DNA of 64,000 bases, taken from positions 71,300,212 to 71,364,211 of the forward strand of contig CM069870.1 of the NCBI GenBank assembly GCA_036172665.1, written 5' to 3'. The DNA comes from Prosopocoilus inquinatus (taxonomy: Eukaryota; Arthropoda; Insecta; Coleoptera; Lucanidae). Within the stretch, counting starts at the first letter, position 1. Every line of letters begins with the position of its first letter. This document shows positions 33,652-45,330 of this stretch, one piece after another. The notes beneath the pieces were generated by a model. It did not search any database. It was not told the origin of the DNA and saw nothing but the letters and a program-made list of their open reading frames with translations. The translations under genes were made by a program, and so were the position numbers.

Positions 33652-33688
<37 letters not shown>

Positions 33689-34150
33689 GAGAGAGGAGGA
33701 AGATTTCTGGCTTTTCCATTTAATTATTTTGCTTGCTTTTTGGAAAAACAGCGACAGAAACACGTGTGCGATTAATGAATGCACAGAGAAAAGAAAAACA
33801 CTGAGGGTTTTTTGATGAAAGTGAAACGGCCAAATTTTTCCGAGAAATTCACAGAGAGCGCCACGCAAACAGAATTAATTAATTAATACCTTTTTGACAG
33901 CCCAAACAAGCCAATAATTCAGGATGGATTTTGAATTGAACGCGGAACGCAAACTTGTTTACCTGTTGTTGTTGTTTATCGAAATGTTTACGAAAGTTTT
34001 TTTTTTTAATTTGCAATTTTGCAATTTTAATTTGTACCAATATGGAATCTGTCGATCACTTTATGTTGCAAATGCTGCGCTATTTCAATTGGGCGCTACA
34101 TTTGTATTAGAAACGATGGAGGACTCCAAGTAGATCCTCGCGGCACCCAG
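33158..34150 (-). repeat. Right copy of the dispersed repeat (inverted with 23.9-24.5 kb)
   Basis: Reverse-complement partner of 23926-24532: cctgtacatacagtacgtccataaaagattgtcaaaag at the inner end and the RT-like block at the outer end. About 350 bp (roughly 33290-33640) has no counterpart in the left copy, and an (AAT)n microsatellite lies at 33653-33688. Confidence 0.85.
34095..34150 (-). pseudogene. Reverse-transcriptase relic in the right inverted copy
   Basis: On the minus strand one frame reads VPRGSTWSPPSFLIQM followed by a stop, aligning with GVPQGS-LGPLLFLIYIND of non-LTR reverse transcriptases. It corresponds in position to the relic at 23926-23985. No intact enzyme remains. Confidence 0.55.
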
Positions 34151-34980
34151 GATCGTGCAATATAAGAAAACATCCAACGTACATGTTAATGAATGAATTG
34201 TTTTGTTGTGTCGCGTCGTCAAGAAGTCTAAAAACCTTTCTCTTGCAGACTTTATTTTTTTAAAGGTTTCTTCGACTGAAGGCGAATGGTTTTCGCGACT
34301 TATCTTTTCCGCGAAAATTCCAGAAGCTCGTAGAGTGTGAAATAAAAAGTGTGTTGTGTGCATTGCCGGAATAACTTTTCGACATTTATCGTAGCAGGCG
34401 AATGCGAATGCTATGCTACGGCTATAAACAACATAACATCGCCGCCGCGTTCCGATTTTCGACTTCGGCGTCAAAACAGTTCAGAAATTTATTCCCGATG
34501 ATTCACCAGCGAGCAATTCCGAAATTAAAATTGCAAAACGAGCGGGTCAATTATTATTATTATTGTATTAATTTTTGTTTCGTTATTGTATTCTCGGCGA
34601 TGTCGTCGAGGTGTTTTAATAATTAGTTGACGCAAGCGTCGGAGGCGCGCGCGCGTCGCCTTAACAACAACAAAAATAAAATTCGTCGGCTTTATTATAA
34701 ATTGTTCAACGCAGTTTGTTGTTACAATGTATTTATTCGGGTCATGATCCGCTTCCTCGTATTTAAACTGCTTCTACCTTCAACCGATGAACATCATCAT
34801 CATCATCAACATCGATGGTGACGCTGCGCCAATAAAATTATGCGAAAACGACTTCCGCAAAGAGTTTTCCTTTGTTCCAGTCGGTCAAGTTCCGTGAGTT
34901 GTTGGAGCTTACGTAATTTAACAAATGGCAATTCAGAAAGAATGACTTCATTTTCAACACAAAAAAAAATTTAGAAGCGT
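34151..34980. other. Unique GC-balanced stretch; no gene supported
   Basis: Contains aagcgtcggaggcgcgcgcg near 34634-34655, a (CAT)n run near 34791-34808 and ordinary A/T-rich DNA. Minus-strand frame 34085-34474 runs into the RT relic in a different frame and shows no domain. Could include decayed retroelement sequence beyond the recognisable block. Confidence 0.35.
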
Positions 34981-35973
34981 CGTTTGCACGGTGAGAGCTT
35001 CTGTGATAGTTGCTCTCGTGAGAGTACACGGTGCGAGAAATCTCGAACGTGAAGCTCTCGAATATTATTTGCAAGCGAGCTCGAATTGTTTATGTTGTTA
35101 AAGTGCGTGCGCAAATCGGGTACGTGCGAGCGAGCTCGAATGTATTTTTAAATTTGTTTATTAGCTCTCGTTTTGTTTCACAAAATTTCTTTTCTAGCGC
35201 TTTTCTAATTATAATGACACGAATTATAAGGCCAAGTAAAACAAGGCTCTCGCTCACAAACTTCATATTTGAAATTGTGGTGACATTTGCGTATGACACG
35301 TAATATTTTGACGGGTCATTTTTAAAATTTTTAATTGGAGTAAGCCATGGTTTTGATAAAGGTCTTTCGCAATTCTGATAAGACAACTGAAATTTCGATC
35401 TAAATCATTAGATTGTCAGGTAATTCAAATTGAATTAATTAAGGCCTGGCCCATTCATTAAAAGTTCACGTTAACTGTTAATTTATAAAAGTCATGGCTT
35501 ACACCAATTATATATTTTAAAAATGACCCATTATTATGGTAACATACGATTACTTAAGCACTAGATAGTTGAGAGTAGCTCTCGCGATAGTGTGATTCAT
35601 CTAAAAACACTCGTTTTCACGATGACAATTTCCATGACATGAGAGCAATAGTTACTATCACGATAGTAACAATTACTCTCGTTGCGAGAGTAACTATTAC
35701 AAGCTCTCACCGCGAAAACGAGGCTGCAGTCTGTCTGTTTTGCCTAGTATCATATCTCTGAAATCGGCCCTTATTCTCACGAGAGCAACTATCACAAAAA
35801 CTCTCACCGTGTAAACAAAACTTTATTCTCACGAGAGCAACTATCACAGAAACTCTCACCGTGTAAACAGAAATGTATTCTCAAGAGAGCAACTGTCACA
35901 GCAACTCTCACCGTGTAAACAAAACTTTATTCTCACGAGAGCAACTATCACAGAAACCCTCACCGTGTAAACG
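34981..35973. mobile_element. ~1-kb inverted-repeat element (cacggtgagag ends)
   Basis: Left end cgtttgcacggtgagagctt...gtgatagttgctctcgtgaga is complementary to the right end tctcacgagagcaactatca...ctcaccgtgtaaacg. A further dyad sits near 35640-35720 (gagagcaatagttactatc / gatagtaacaattactctc). The right end has been expanded into a minisatellite. Shares tgacatgagagcaatag with the element at 55.6-56.3 kb. Confidence 0.7.
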
Positions 35974-35978
35974 AGGTC
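35771..35978 (+). repeat. 52-bp minisatellite, four copies
   Basis: Unit ttattctcacgagagcaact atcacagaaactctcaccgt gtaaacaaaact begins at 35771, 35823, 35875 and 35927, a constant 52-bp period with a few substitutions. It is an amplification of the right terminal sequence of the surrounding element. Confidence 0.9.
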
Positions 35979-35979
35979 T

Positions 35980-37380
35980 TTCAGATACTATAACAGTCGT
36001 CTTGCGCCGCGACAGTTTGTATACAGCCACGTGCAAAAAAAAAGATTTCTTTTGATAAAGTGATTGATTAAAATCTAAAGAAAAAAAAGAAAACAAGAAG
36101 ATATTTTTTAATTCGTGGCGATTCTATCAAATATTCCAATGACATCGGCGACTAATTTTTACAAAAAAATAAATAAATAGATCTCTTAAAATTGAGTAAT
36201 TATTACGTTCTCAGATTGCACACGCCCTCCAAAAAAGAAAATTCTAACGACGCCTGCGCCTTGAACCAAACGTACACCTACGTCCCACAATTTTTGGACA
36301 TTGGTGTACAAGTTTTTTTTTTTAATTTGCGCATCCTATCTAGAGGTTCCTTTTTAGGAATTAGAGTCAAACTTTTAATACAAAAATTATAAGGCTTTAT
36401 GTCTACTATATTTTAGAATTATCACATGAAACAAAAGCGGATCGCAAATTGGAGAAACGACTAATATGATACTTAAAAACAAAAGGTAAACAACATTTGA
36501 ATAAAATTGTATGTTCTTTGCCATTTAAAACGTAAAGAAATTATAATTGATGATTCTCATCATTTCTCATCAACAGATGGCGCCGCCGTTTCTTCCATTA
36601 TTTTTTTGTTTGTTCTTAATTTACACTGAAATCTACTTCTTAATTTCATCAATTTTTCTAACCACTTAAATACGAGATTATTTTTTTTCTTTTCGAGAAA
36701 TCCGCGGATGTATTTTTGTCGACTTCAAAGTTTTGGCCGCCACGAGATGTCGCTGCATGACATTCATCAATGCAAGTAGCACACCATTCGATTTTTAAGT
36801 AATCATATTTTTCGCTTAAAATATTGCTTATAATCACATAATAACAGCTGACAATCGTTTTTATGCGATAAGTATTTTTTTCTGCAGATATTACGGATTT
36901 ACTTTAACGATTCGGTCGAGAGATGTCGCTACCCAAATGTCATTCTATTTTCAAAAGCATTTACATTTTCTTCTTCTTAAATTTAACATAAAATTCCACC
37001 ACAGGAGTCAAAATAATTGATACTCACGTCCTTTTCTGTGAAAGGTATCTTTTTTCCTGTAGGAGTTTTCGATTTGTTTCGAGGATTCTGTCAAGAGATG
37101 ACGCTACAAAGCTTTCCGTGTCACAATCCAAATGTCTTTTTATGATACTTTAAAAGTTTTAAATCTTTTTACTAAAAAGAAATCGATCGTTGTTGTTAAC
37201 AAAGAAACCAAAAAGAAACGAGGACCGTTGGTAAATTAAATTGACAATCAGCTGATGGACGTTTCAGGGTATTATCCATTTCCGGAGAGCGCGACGCAAG
37301 CGTTTCGTTTTATAAGAACGAAAGATAAAACTTGAAATGGTGAACATCTGCGCCAGACCGCAATTCAGAAGATGAATTAA
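35980..37380. other. AT-rich stretch with spaced AGATGKCGC motifs
   Basis: No gene supported. Forward motifs near 36577 (cagatggcgccgcc), 36744 (gagatgtcgctgc), 36921 (gagatgtcgctac) and a variant near 37095 (gagatgacgctac) are spaced ~165-180 bp, like the 27-29 kb set. The sequence between them is not obviously repeated. Confidence 0.5.
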
Positions 37381-37382
37381 TT

Positions 37383-37840
37383 TTCAAGTCGAGGTAATCT
37401 CCCACTTAATGAATCAGGCCTGTATGAAGTGGGCGTTGGGTTAGAATATTTTAATTAACGTCTCGACACGCTTCTCATTTATTTTCCGCTGACAGGCGGG
37501 CATTTATTCTTTTATTTCAAGTCGAAGTATACTCCCACCTAATGAGTCAGGCCTGTATGAAGTGGGCGTTGGGTTAAGATATTTTAATAGACCTCTTTAT
37601 ACGCTTTTAATTTATTGTCCACTGCCGGGCGGGCATTCAATCTTTAATTTCAAGTCGAAGTGTACTCCCATTTAATGAATCAGGCCTGTATGAAATGGGC
37701 GTTGAGTTAGGATATTTTAGTAGACGTCTTCAGACGCTTTTAAATCATTGTCCATTGCCGGGTGGGCATTCATTCTTAAATTTCAAGTCGAAGTATACTC
37801 CCAGCTAATGAATCAGGCTTGTATTTACGTCATTCATTCT
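37383..37840 (+). repeat. 133-bp tandem repeat, about 3.4 copies
   Basis: tttcaagtcgaagtatactc ccacctaatgaatcaggcct gtatgaagtgggcgttgg, then attttaatagacgtct, then cgggcgggcattcattctt. Unit starts lie near 37385, 37519, 37651 and 37783; the last copy is truncated. Confidence 0.9.
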
Positions 37841-38890
37841 TACATTTCACGTAACCTTTTTTAAATGAACGCCAATTTTTTACACACGCAGGTAACTAAG
37901 TATGGCCAACCGACTTCTTCTTACCTACTTTAAAGTATTTTATAACTTTGTTTATGCAGTAATTTTTTAATTAATTTTTGTTAATAACCAGTTAGTGTTG
38001 GTTTTTATTTTTACTTTTTGGAGAATTTTTATCCTACAATGACGATAGCAGATCGTCGAATTCTATTCGTTTGACGCAATGCCACAAGCGAGGGGCAAAC
38101 CGAATCACACAGCGATTTTCTGACGAAACACGCTCGAAACTTTCATCTACACATTGTCACGGGAATCTGGCAGCGTGCATAACGATAATGAGCAGTTAAT
38201 TAGTTAATGTGGTGGATTGATGATAAAATGATGAAAACGAGATCGGACTTTTCACTCTCCGAAATAACCTAAATTCAATCAAAAATCGACCCAGTCTTGA
38301 CAGGCGGACTTTGAACCTCGCCTATCGCCCCGGCCGCGGCCGGTGGACTTTGAAACCATAACAGCAATTCGTGAACGACAAAAAAAAGGCCAACGCCGAT
38401 TTGAGTATTTACCAACAACACCGACTCTGACAGCCGGCGAGACATGAGACATTTGGCCAAGCAACAAGAAAGTGCGATTCGGGAAGGTCAGGGAGAGACA
38501 CACACACACACACTCGTTCGTTCATTGATGTTCTAAGCTCTCGGAAATTACTCGACTTCCCCGAAACCGGCCGTAAACAACGTAGTGAGTACGTTCCGGA
38601 TGTGGCAAGGCAGGCAATCGGTGCATATGTTCGTAAGAAACGGGCGTGTGGAAAAATTATACCGAGTAATAGGTTTGCGTAGATTTTGCCTTACGTCATA
38701 GTCATCTCTTATGCAAGATGTGGGTGAGCTCGAGCTCTCTGAAAACCAGCAACGGCTGCTTACGACGTTCGGTCGTCACTTTCAAAGAAGTTCATCCAAG
38801 AGATACTACTATATGGGTGTCCATAAAAAATGAGTACATTTGAAATTAATCGACGGAAAAAAAATACTGTAAGACGACAAGATGTTATAG
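37841..38890. other. Mostly unique stretch; weak exon or promoter candidates
   Basis: GC-richer from 38280 to 38760 (ccggccgcggccgg near 38330-38343; (AC)n near 38497-38512; gagctcgagctctc). A minus-strand frame from 38460 (MAKCLMSRRLSESVLL) has a possible donor after CTGTTGTTG but no recognisable domain. A start region of an unrecognised gene is possible; nothing firm. Confidence 0.3.
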
Positions 38891-38891
38891 A

Positions 38892-41674
38892 TTAAGAGCG
38901 ATCTTTCCGTTTCGGTATAGGGCAAAACCAATGCATTTTTACGAAACGGGATTGCACGTAGCGCCTTTAATATGAAAGATAATCCGAAATGAAAAAAACG
39001 TACTTCTTTAGGACATGCTGAACTACAAAACGTCTGTTTTAGAAAATTGATTTTGTTTCTGATTTTGCAAATATTAATTAAGAAATATCTGCGTTTTATA
39101 CCTTATTTTTAACATTTATTTTCTCGTACTTCTAATTAAAATAATAAAAATATAAAACAGACGTTTTGTAGAACAGACATTTTTCTATAAGTACGTTAAT
39201 TGTTAGGTACTTTCATAAACAATTGTGGTCGCTACATGAAATCCCGCAAACAATGAAATTTCATCAAATCTGAAGGAACAGAAATCGAGGCAATCCCTTC
39301 TCCTTTCTTGGAGAGACGAGTACAAACGTAGTGTTGAAGTGACACAGAAACAGCAAAAAATTAAGGGATTCACTTTACAAGCATGTTATGTTTGTGTTTA
39401 TATGTATTTCTTACAGATATCGATAAAATAAACGAGTTTTAAAACTTTAGACTAGTTTTATTTTACTACAAATTTGTATCTGCTTAGAAATCTCAATCTT
39501 AATTCAATAAAGGTCTTATTGAATATCATAGTTTTTTTCTGAAATAAAGATTAGTTTTGATAGTGCGAATTGCGTTATTATTAGAAATACGAATTGGTGG
39601 TTCAAATCAGTAAAAACTGTTTATACTAGGGGGTGAAATGAAAAAAAAAAATATTCGTAGCATTCTGAAAATACTTGCAAATATGTAATTAATTGGGCAA
39701 ACACCACACAAAAAAAATGTAATGGAATGGAACGCCTTTATTTTTATTATTTGTTGCATCAAACTGTAAATATGAATTACTCTTACACATGTATAATAAG
39801 CTATGACGAAATTTTTACCGAGTAGGTGTAAAATTACAATTACCTTTGTTTACATTTATTGTAGTCGTATAATTTTTCTTTACATACTGTTACATATTAA
39901 AATGATAAGTACACATTTGCTGGTAAAATGTTACGTAAAACTTTAAGAAACGCCTTATTATCTATCTATCTTATTATAAGATGGCACAAATTGATGCTTT
40001 ATTTTTTATGAAAATAAAGAAAAGATTGGCTGCTGGATCAAGAGTTGAATTTATTAACTATACTCACGGTGACAATATAACAGGAGATGAGAATTCGGCT
40101 GTGTGTTAGTATGTGCAGCCAAGCCTAAGATCAATGTGCGAGAGCGATAGCTGAATGCAGGGAGGCAAAACATCAATGCACGAGTGAGAACGGTGTTTAA
40201 TCTTTCAATTAGCATGAGATAACATCTACCGCACCTTAAGATATTTCTTACAGTTGTGTGCACGTTCGGAACACGTCGTTTGATTACTTGTTAATGCCGT
40301 ATCGTAATTCCATCATAAAGAAAATACTGTCAACTACTTACAAGGTAAAAATAGAATTGTGTGGTATCGTTGGTGGTACGTGAAATATTTACTTCTATTT
40401 ATATACGTCTTCTCTTCCATCCTTGCTTGCTGCTTTCAGAATCTTTTTTTGCTTTTAATTCAAGTTGGGCTTGTATGATATAATTAGGATTTCTAATAGG
40501 TAGTTTTCGTGTGTGTCTAGGATCAACCAATTCAGGTAAAAGACAGTCCATGTAAAACTTTATTAATTTTTCTTCCATATTATTTCTCCAAAAATCACTC
40601 CGTCTACTTATATAATCAGTTTTTGTAATAATTTTTGGACCCGTCCAAACACCAAACAAGTAACCGCGTCTCCCAGTGACATGTAATTGTCCTTGAATTT
40701 GGTAATACCACTTATGTTTAGTATTTATAATAGGTTCTGCATTAGACCCTATTTTCCAAAAGGTCATTTTTTTTCTAAAATTTATGTCCTTTTTAAAAAT
40801 GGAATAAGGGCACTTTATTTCTACGATCAGGTCGTCTCCAATTAATCCATCAGGCGTTGCACCTAAAAATTAGAAGGAGACATTCGATGAAAATTGGATA
40901 AATTAACGTAAAACGTAAATACCTAAGAAACAATAGTTGTTATCAACAAAGAGTCCATTAGGTTCTATGATTACATTTTCTTGTTCTTCTAATTGTTTCA
41001 ATGCAATTTTTTCATATCTTTTCCATGTTGAAGCGAGGGAACATTGACAGAATAATTATATAATAAAGTTTTGACTAGAGATTCACAACCCGTATGCTTT
41101 CTTCTTGCGCATACTGAATAAAACATTGATGCTGTTAGGAGTTTCCGACGTTCTTCCAAAAACCACTTTCTGCCTGAAGAACTGTACTTCTTTCGAGATC
41201 ACAGCGTTCAGTATCAGTTCGTTGCAAAATTTTTAAAAATTTTTGGCGGTCACTGTGTATTATTGTTTATATGGGAATAAATATTAATTATGACTCAAAA
41301 AACCGTCCTAAAAGATTAATTATTACGCTTTAGTTGTTACATTAAAATTGGCTCTCAAATTTCATTCTGTAAATCTTACCATTATATGTTCATTCAAAAA
41401 TTTATGAAATCATCCAATTATCGTTTACTATGGTAGCCTATCTCTCTTGCTGTAACAAATTTTACACAAAAATTAACATCGTATCGTACGGGCCTAATAA
41501 TTCAGTGTAATGAGACCGCATACAAATATTTATGAGTTGTTGAATAACACTCCAAATGATAACGAAGACGAGACGCCTAGCCTATTCACTTCCCCTATTA
41601 GTTTTGTGGAGGGAGAAAAGTTTTTAAGGGGAATACAAAATCGGTGGGTCGTTAGACGGAAAGATCGCTCTTAA
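38892..41674 (-). mobile_element. TTAA-flanked DNA transposon carrying a YqaJ nuclease gene
   Basis: 15-bp perfect terminal inverted repeats, GAGCGATCTTTCCGT (38896-38910) and its complement (41656-41670), are each flanked directly by TTAA (38892-38895, 41671-41674). The 2.78-kb element contains a damaged YqaJ-family gene on the minus strand and a sub-terminal inverted repeat (ctacaaaacgtctgtttta near 39022 / aaaacagacgttttgtag near 39155). A 69-codon Cys-containing minus frame (40054-40263) is unassigned. TTAA targets are used by piggyBac and Kolobok elements. The ends do not start CCC as in piggyBac, so Kolobok-like is the better guess. No transposase recognised. Confidence 0.75.
40399..41230 (-). 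pseudogene. YqaJ-family exonuclease, frameshifted transposon gene
   Basis: YqaJ/lambda-exonuclease-type nucleases degrade one strand of duplex DNA ends. Reading from 41230 downward, an ER-T--Q-ES segment is followed, after a frameshift near 41168, by WFLEERRKLLTASMF. Next comes LQHGK, then a second frameshift in an A-run near 41021, then RYEKIALKQLE. A 60-bp GT-AG intron (40863-40922, phase 1) interrupts ...NNYCFLG|ATPDGLIG. The last exon has the EIKCPYS motif and YYQIQGQLHVTGRRGY, then a basic tail KQGWKRRRI and a stop at 40399. The catalytic set (E in the HG...E helix, D of PDG, E-x-K, and the Q-QGQL glutamine) is all present, but the two frameshifts mean it cannot be read through as it stands, unless they are sequencing errors. 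It lies wholly inside the TTAA element. YqaJ proteins are known as accessory genes of some eukaryotic DNA transposons, so cargo or integral function is likely. Confidence 0.85.
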
Positions 41675-42530
41675 GACCACACATTATACTAGATACTTTT
41701 AGTTTTCATTTTATATTTTTGAAAGCAAACGGAAATGCTAAAGAGTAGGAACTAATAAAGAAAAGATACTCGAACAAGAAAGTGCAAATTACAAAGGGGA
41801 TAAATTTACTACGCCAATTTAAATATCCTTTCGTGTACCGCCGAGAGTTTGCGGCCAAAACAACAGTCAACAGCTGTGCCGAAGCTAGTCTCTGTGGGAG
41901 GTGGGTGTGTGTTAATAAAATAACGAGGGCGCCAGGGAGCAACCCCCGGCTGACTGAGCGTGCTATGAAATCGATTCCCGGGATTCCACAGCGTGCGTTG
42001 ATAACACTATTACACTCACACTCGCTCTTCCAAGACACGGTTCGAGACGCAGCAAAACACCGAAACGTACTTAATGATAAATATACCGGGTGTTTGTGTA
42101 ATGAGTGCGGAAATTTAAACCTGTAATACATCATCATAAATGGGAACGATTGAACTTACATGTCCCTAACAAAAGTTTTATGCACATTTCGAGATGTTTC
42201 GTAGTTGAAAATCGGGCAAGAAATAATCGTACGTCTATGTCTTTGAGGCAGGTCGAGAAAAGGAAATTTTATTGGAACAGAAAATAGAAGCGTAATCGAG
42301 CAATGACCTTTACCGAAGTCGAGAGGCCAATAAAAGCATTGTTTTTAACGTCGCAATAAGTCGTATTGCAGCTGAACGAATGAATTTGCTTCATTTTTTA
42401 ATGATTATGACATACAATTTCTCCGTATTCTTTGGGATCAACGATAAATCGATGTAGTAAATCAACTTAAACAACGATGGAATTCAATTAGGTTCAGTAC
42501 CGAAGAGAAATTTTATTTTTTCAGTTTCAA
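41675..42530. other. Non-coding stretch with a dispersed repeat copy
   Basis: 41869-42000 (cagctgtgccgaagctagtc ... gagggcgccagggagcaacc ... cacagcgtgcg) resembles 49469-49600 in the same orientation. A taccgggtgtttgtgtaatg phrase at 42083 is the arthropod-repeat type end seen elsewhere in the window. Overlapping frames on both strands (41706-42137) are unsupported. Confidence 0.4.
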
Positions 42531-43580
42531 TCTTTAATATTTTAGTTTTATTTCTTGCTTTCATTTTATTTATTTTTTTTGGTTTTAATATTTTTCTGTT
42601 TTAAGCTTCTTTTTCTTTTCGGATGGTAACTAACTCCTTGCTTGGTTTGAATAAAGTTAGTCCGAGTTGAGTTGGGATGACCATGAGTTGAGTTGTTTGA
42701 GTTTAATCTTAAATTGTGTTTTAATTTTTGGAGATTTTAGGTGGGATTGGGTTGAGTCGGGTTGGTTTTAATTTTAATTGCTTTTATTTTTTTAATATGT
42801 ATTATTTTTTTGTTTCGGTTTTGCATTTTTAATTTTTCTGAAAGTTTTCTTTTGCTTTAATTTACTAAATATTAATGTTTGTTTTAATTTTCTAAATATT
42901 AAATTATTGGTTTGGTTTCAAGTCTTGATTTTATAGTCTTCAGGGAATTTTTGAGTTCAAATATTTTCGGATGTTAATTCCTTGCTTCGCTAGAATACAG
43001 TAATTTTGAGTTGGTTTAAGTTGACCTTGAATTGAGTCGGTGTTTTAAGCTTTAAGCCAACTTGGTTTGAGTTTACTTAATTCTAATGGTTTCATAATCT
43101 CTCTACTAGTAAGTTTGGTTTTGGTTTTGAGTTTTTAATTTCTTGATTTTAGAATTTTTTAAAATCTAATTGTTTTAATTTTTTGAGTATTAATTTGGTC
43201 GGTTCTGATTTTTAATTTTTTAGTTTTTATATTTTGAAAGCCCTAATTTTTTTGTTTGGGTTGACTACAGTTAGACCGAATTGGTCTTCAGTTAGGTTGG
43301 GCTTTGAGTTGGTTTGGATTAACCTTGGATTGAATCAGAGCTTTCAGTTTTAATTTCTTAGTAATAATTTTTGATTTGGTTTTGATTTTTAATTTTTTAG
43401 TTTTTATAATATTTGAAGGCTCTAATTTTTTTTACTCGGGTTGATTACAGTTTGGCCGAATTGGGTTGGCTTGACCTTGGGTTGGATTGGACTTAAGTTT
43501 AAAAATATCTTAATTTTTTGTGCATTAATTTCTTGTTTTGGTCTTGAATATGTACTTTTCATTTTTTAACTCTTCACAGT
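42531..43580 (+). repeat. T-rich array with gttgggttgacctt phrases
   Basis: Repeated phrases: gttgagttgggatgacc, gagttggtttaagttgacctt, tggtttggattaaccttgg, ttgggttggcttgaccttggg. They alternate with ttttagtttttatattttgaaagcc. Period about 150-200 bp and diverged. The same family occurs at 47.39-47.70 kb (same strand) and 50.81-51.43 kb (opposite strand). Confidence 0.7.
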
Positions 43581-44269
43581 CATGACAGATCAACTCAATT
43601 CTCTTAAATTATGCTCCACTTGAAAGCCACGAGAAAAACCTTAAACTAACGGATAATAATGTGTTCAAAAGCAAGTCAGACGACACTTAAATGGCTTAAA
43701 GGATTCCGGATACCCTATACTTATAATTTTGCAGTTCAATCACGCACAAATTCAGGGTAAAATATGCACCAAGACGTGGTTTCGCCTTAACATGTCGAAA
43801 CGGTAATGACAAATGCCGAATCGTAATATCGAAAATACCGGAAACGGTTCTCTATCAGCAAAAATGGCGGGCCAATCCCTGCACAAGACGAGAAGAGCGT
43901 GATCACGTAAGCTCAACGAAAATCTTAATTTCAAACGACATCATCTCCGGGACGCAATGTTACCGCCTTACTAAACCAAGCACATACCACACGTGGTTGC
44001 CGAAGGTAACCATAGGAATTAATCCGTCATACAATTTTTTAAACTGGAAATATGGTTTCAAATGTCCAAGTACATTTCCCACTAAAAAAGTGGACAGTGG
44101 AGCAACGCTGCTCAAAATACCTCTAAATTACCAAAAAAAAAATTCCGACGGCCAAAGGAATTTTCAAGAAGTTTTAAAAACCTAAACATTTTTGCTCTTT
44201 CGAAAAGTGTTGGAAATTTCAAGAAATTTCCACCAATTTTTCACTGCACGTCCCTACGATCGACTGATT
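43581..44269. other. Unique stretch; no gene supported
   Basis: GC-balanced at 43740-43990. A 60-codon minus-strand frame (43752-43934) and a plus-strand gatcac|gtaagc donor-like word near 43903 are seen, but no coherent exon. Confidence 0.35.
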
Positions 44270-45330
44270 GACAAATGACAACTGATTGGCAACCTTAAGT
44301 TCAGAATGTCGCTAGCGACGGAACAAATTTCAGGTTATGTTTTAATTACTAGTTAACTACGAATCATTTTTAATAATTCAAATCTGTCATGTTTAAATTG
44401 CCGGCTGCGCTTTTAAGACCATGAAGAACATCAGTTCTACCAACTCACTATCCGTTGCATGATGAGAAAGAAACGGTTTTCAGGCAGTGCCGATCTAAAA
44501 CAAAAGTTTGAAGGTATTGTCATGATTGCGAAAGACACTTTGAAGCTTCAGAGTTGGCAGAACTGCCATTAGAATGTTATTCGTTAGTGACAGCACAAAA
44601 CTAGGTTATGTTTTAAAGCGCGGCGGGCAATTTAAACACGACATGGTTATGAAAAGCAGACACTCTGAAGTTTCAGGTTTGGCAGGACTGAGGTCAGAAC
44701 GTTATTCATTAGTGACAGGGCGAAACTAGGTTATGTTTTAAAGCGCGGCGGACGAATTAAACACGTCACGCTTTTAATAAAACTGACAATGTGAGTGCCG
44801 AGTAATTCACAGTGCGCATCTCGTTTCAGTTGCGTCAAAACATAACCTAGAATTTGTTTCGTCACTGATGCTAATGACATTCTAAAGTCAGTGTTACCAA
44901 TTTTGAAACCTGCATTTTTTTTTTATCGACGCGCGGTAGGAATGTAGTATCTTTTTAATCGAAGCAATGCCAATAACTTCGAAAAGAAAAAAAAATCTTT
45001 TACAGATAACAGCGAAAAAAAAACCATTTTTTTTCTTTTGACATAAAATACTAAGTATTTTCAAATTTGGACGGTGGACGGTTTAAAAGTTGGCCAAACT
45101 GACGCCAGAACGTTCTTTTTTTATTAGTGACAGAACGGAACTAGGTTATGTTTTTAAAAAGCGGTGGGAAATTTGAAAACAATATGAAACCGTCGCACAT
45201 GATTTCAATAAAAGTGCTAAAGTTGCTTCAAACTTGACTTTAAAACATAACCTAAAATTTGCTTCGTTACTAATCATATGTAAATGTCATTTCGAAAGTT
45301 TGCGTTGCCAACTTTGAAATTCCATCATCC
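44270..45330. repeat. Cluster of direct and inverted copies of an aggttatgtttta element
   Basis: caggttatgttttaa near 44331; ctaggttatgttttaaagcg near 44602, 44726 and 45141; inverted aaaacataacctagaattt near 44837 and aaaacataacctaaaattt near 45243. Each is accompanied by ttagtgacag--cgaaac and attctaa-gtcag--ttgccaa blocks. Several nested or head-to-head copies of one short transposable element with aataacctag-type ends. Confidence 0.7.

Noticed and set aside
34085..34474. 129-codon minus-strand frame
   Set aside because: It covers the RT relic in a different frame from the RT motif and shows no domain.
35771..37840. CRISPR array
   Set aside because: The 52-bp and 133-bp repeats are contiguous tandem repeats without unique spacers, in eukaryotic DNA.
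44604..45260. Coding similarity suggested by GC-rich aaagcgcggcgggc
   Set aside because: The words recur in direct and inverted copies and belong to a short mobile element.
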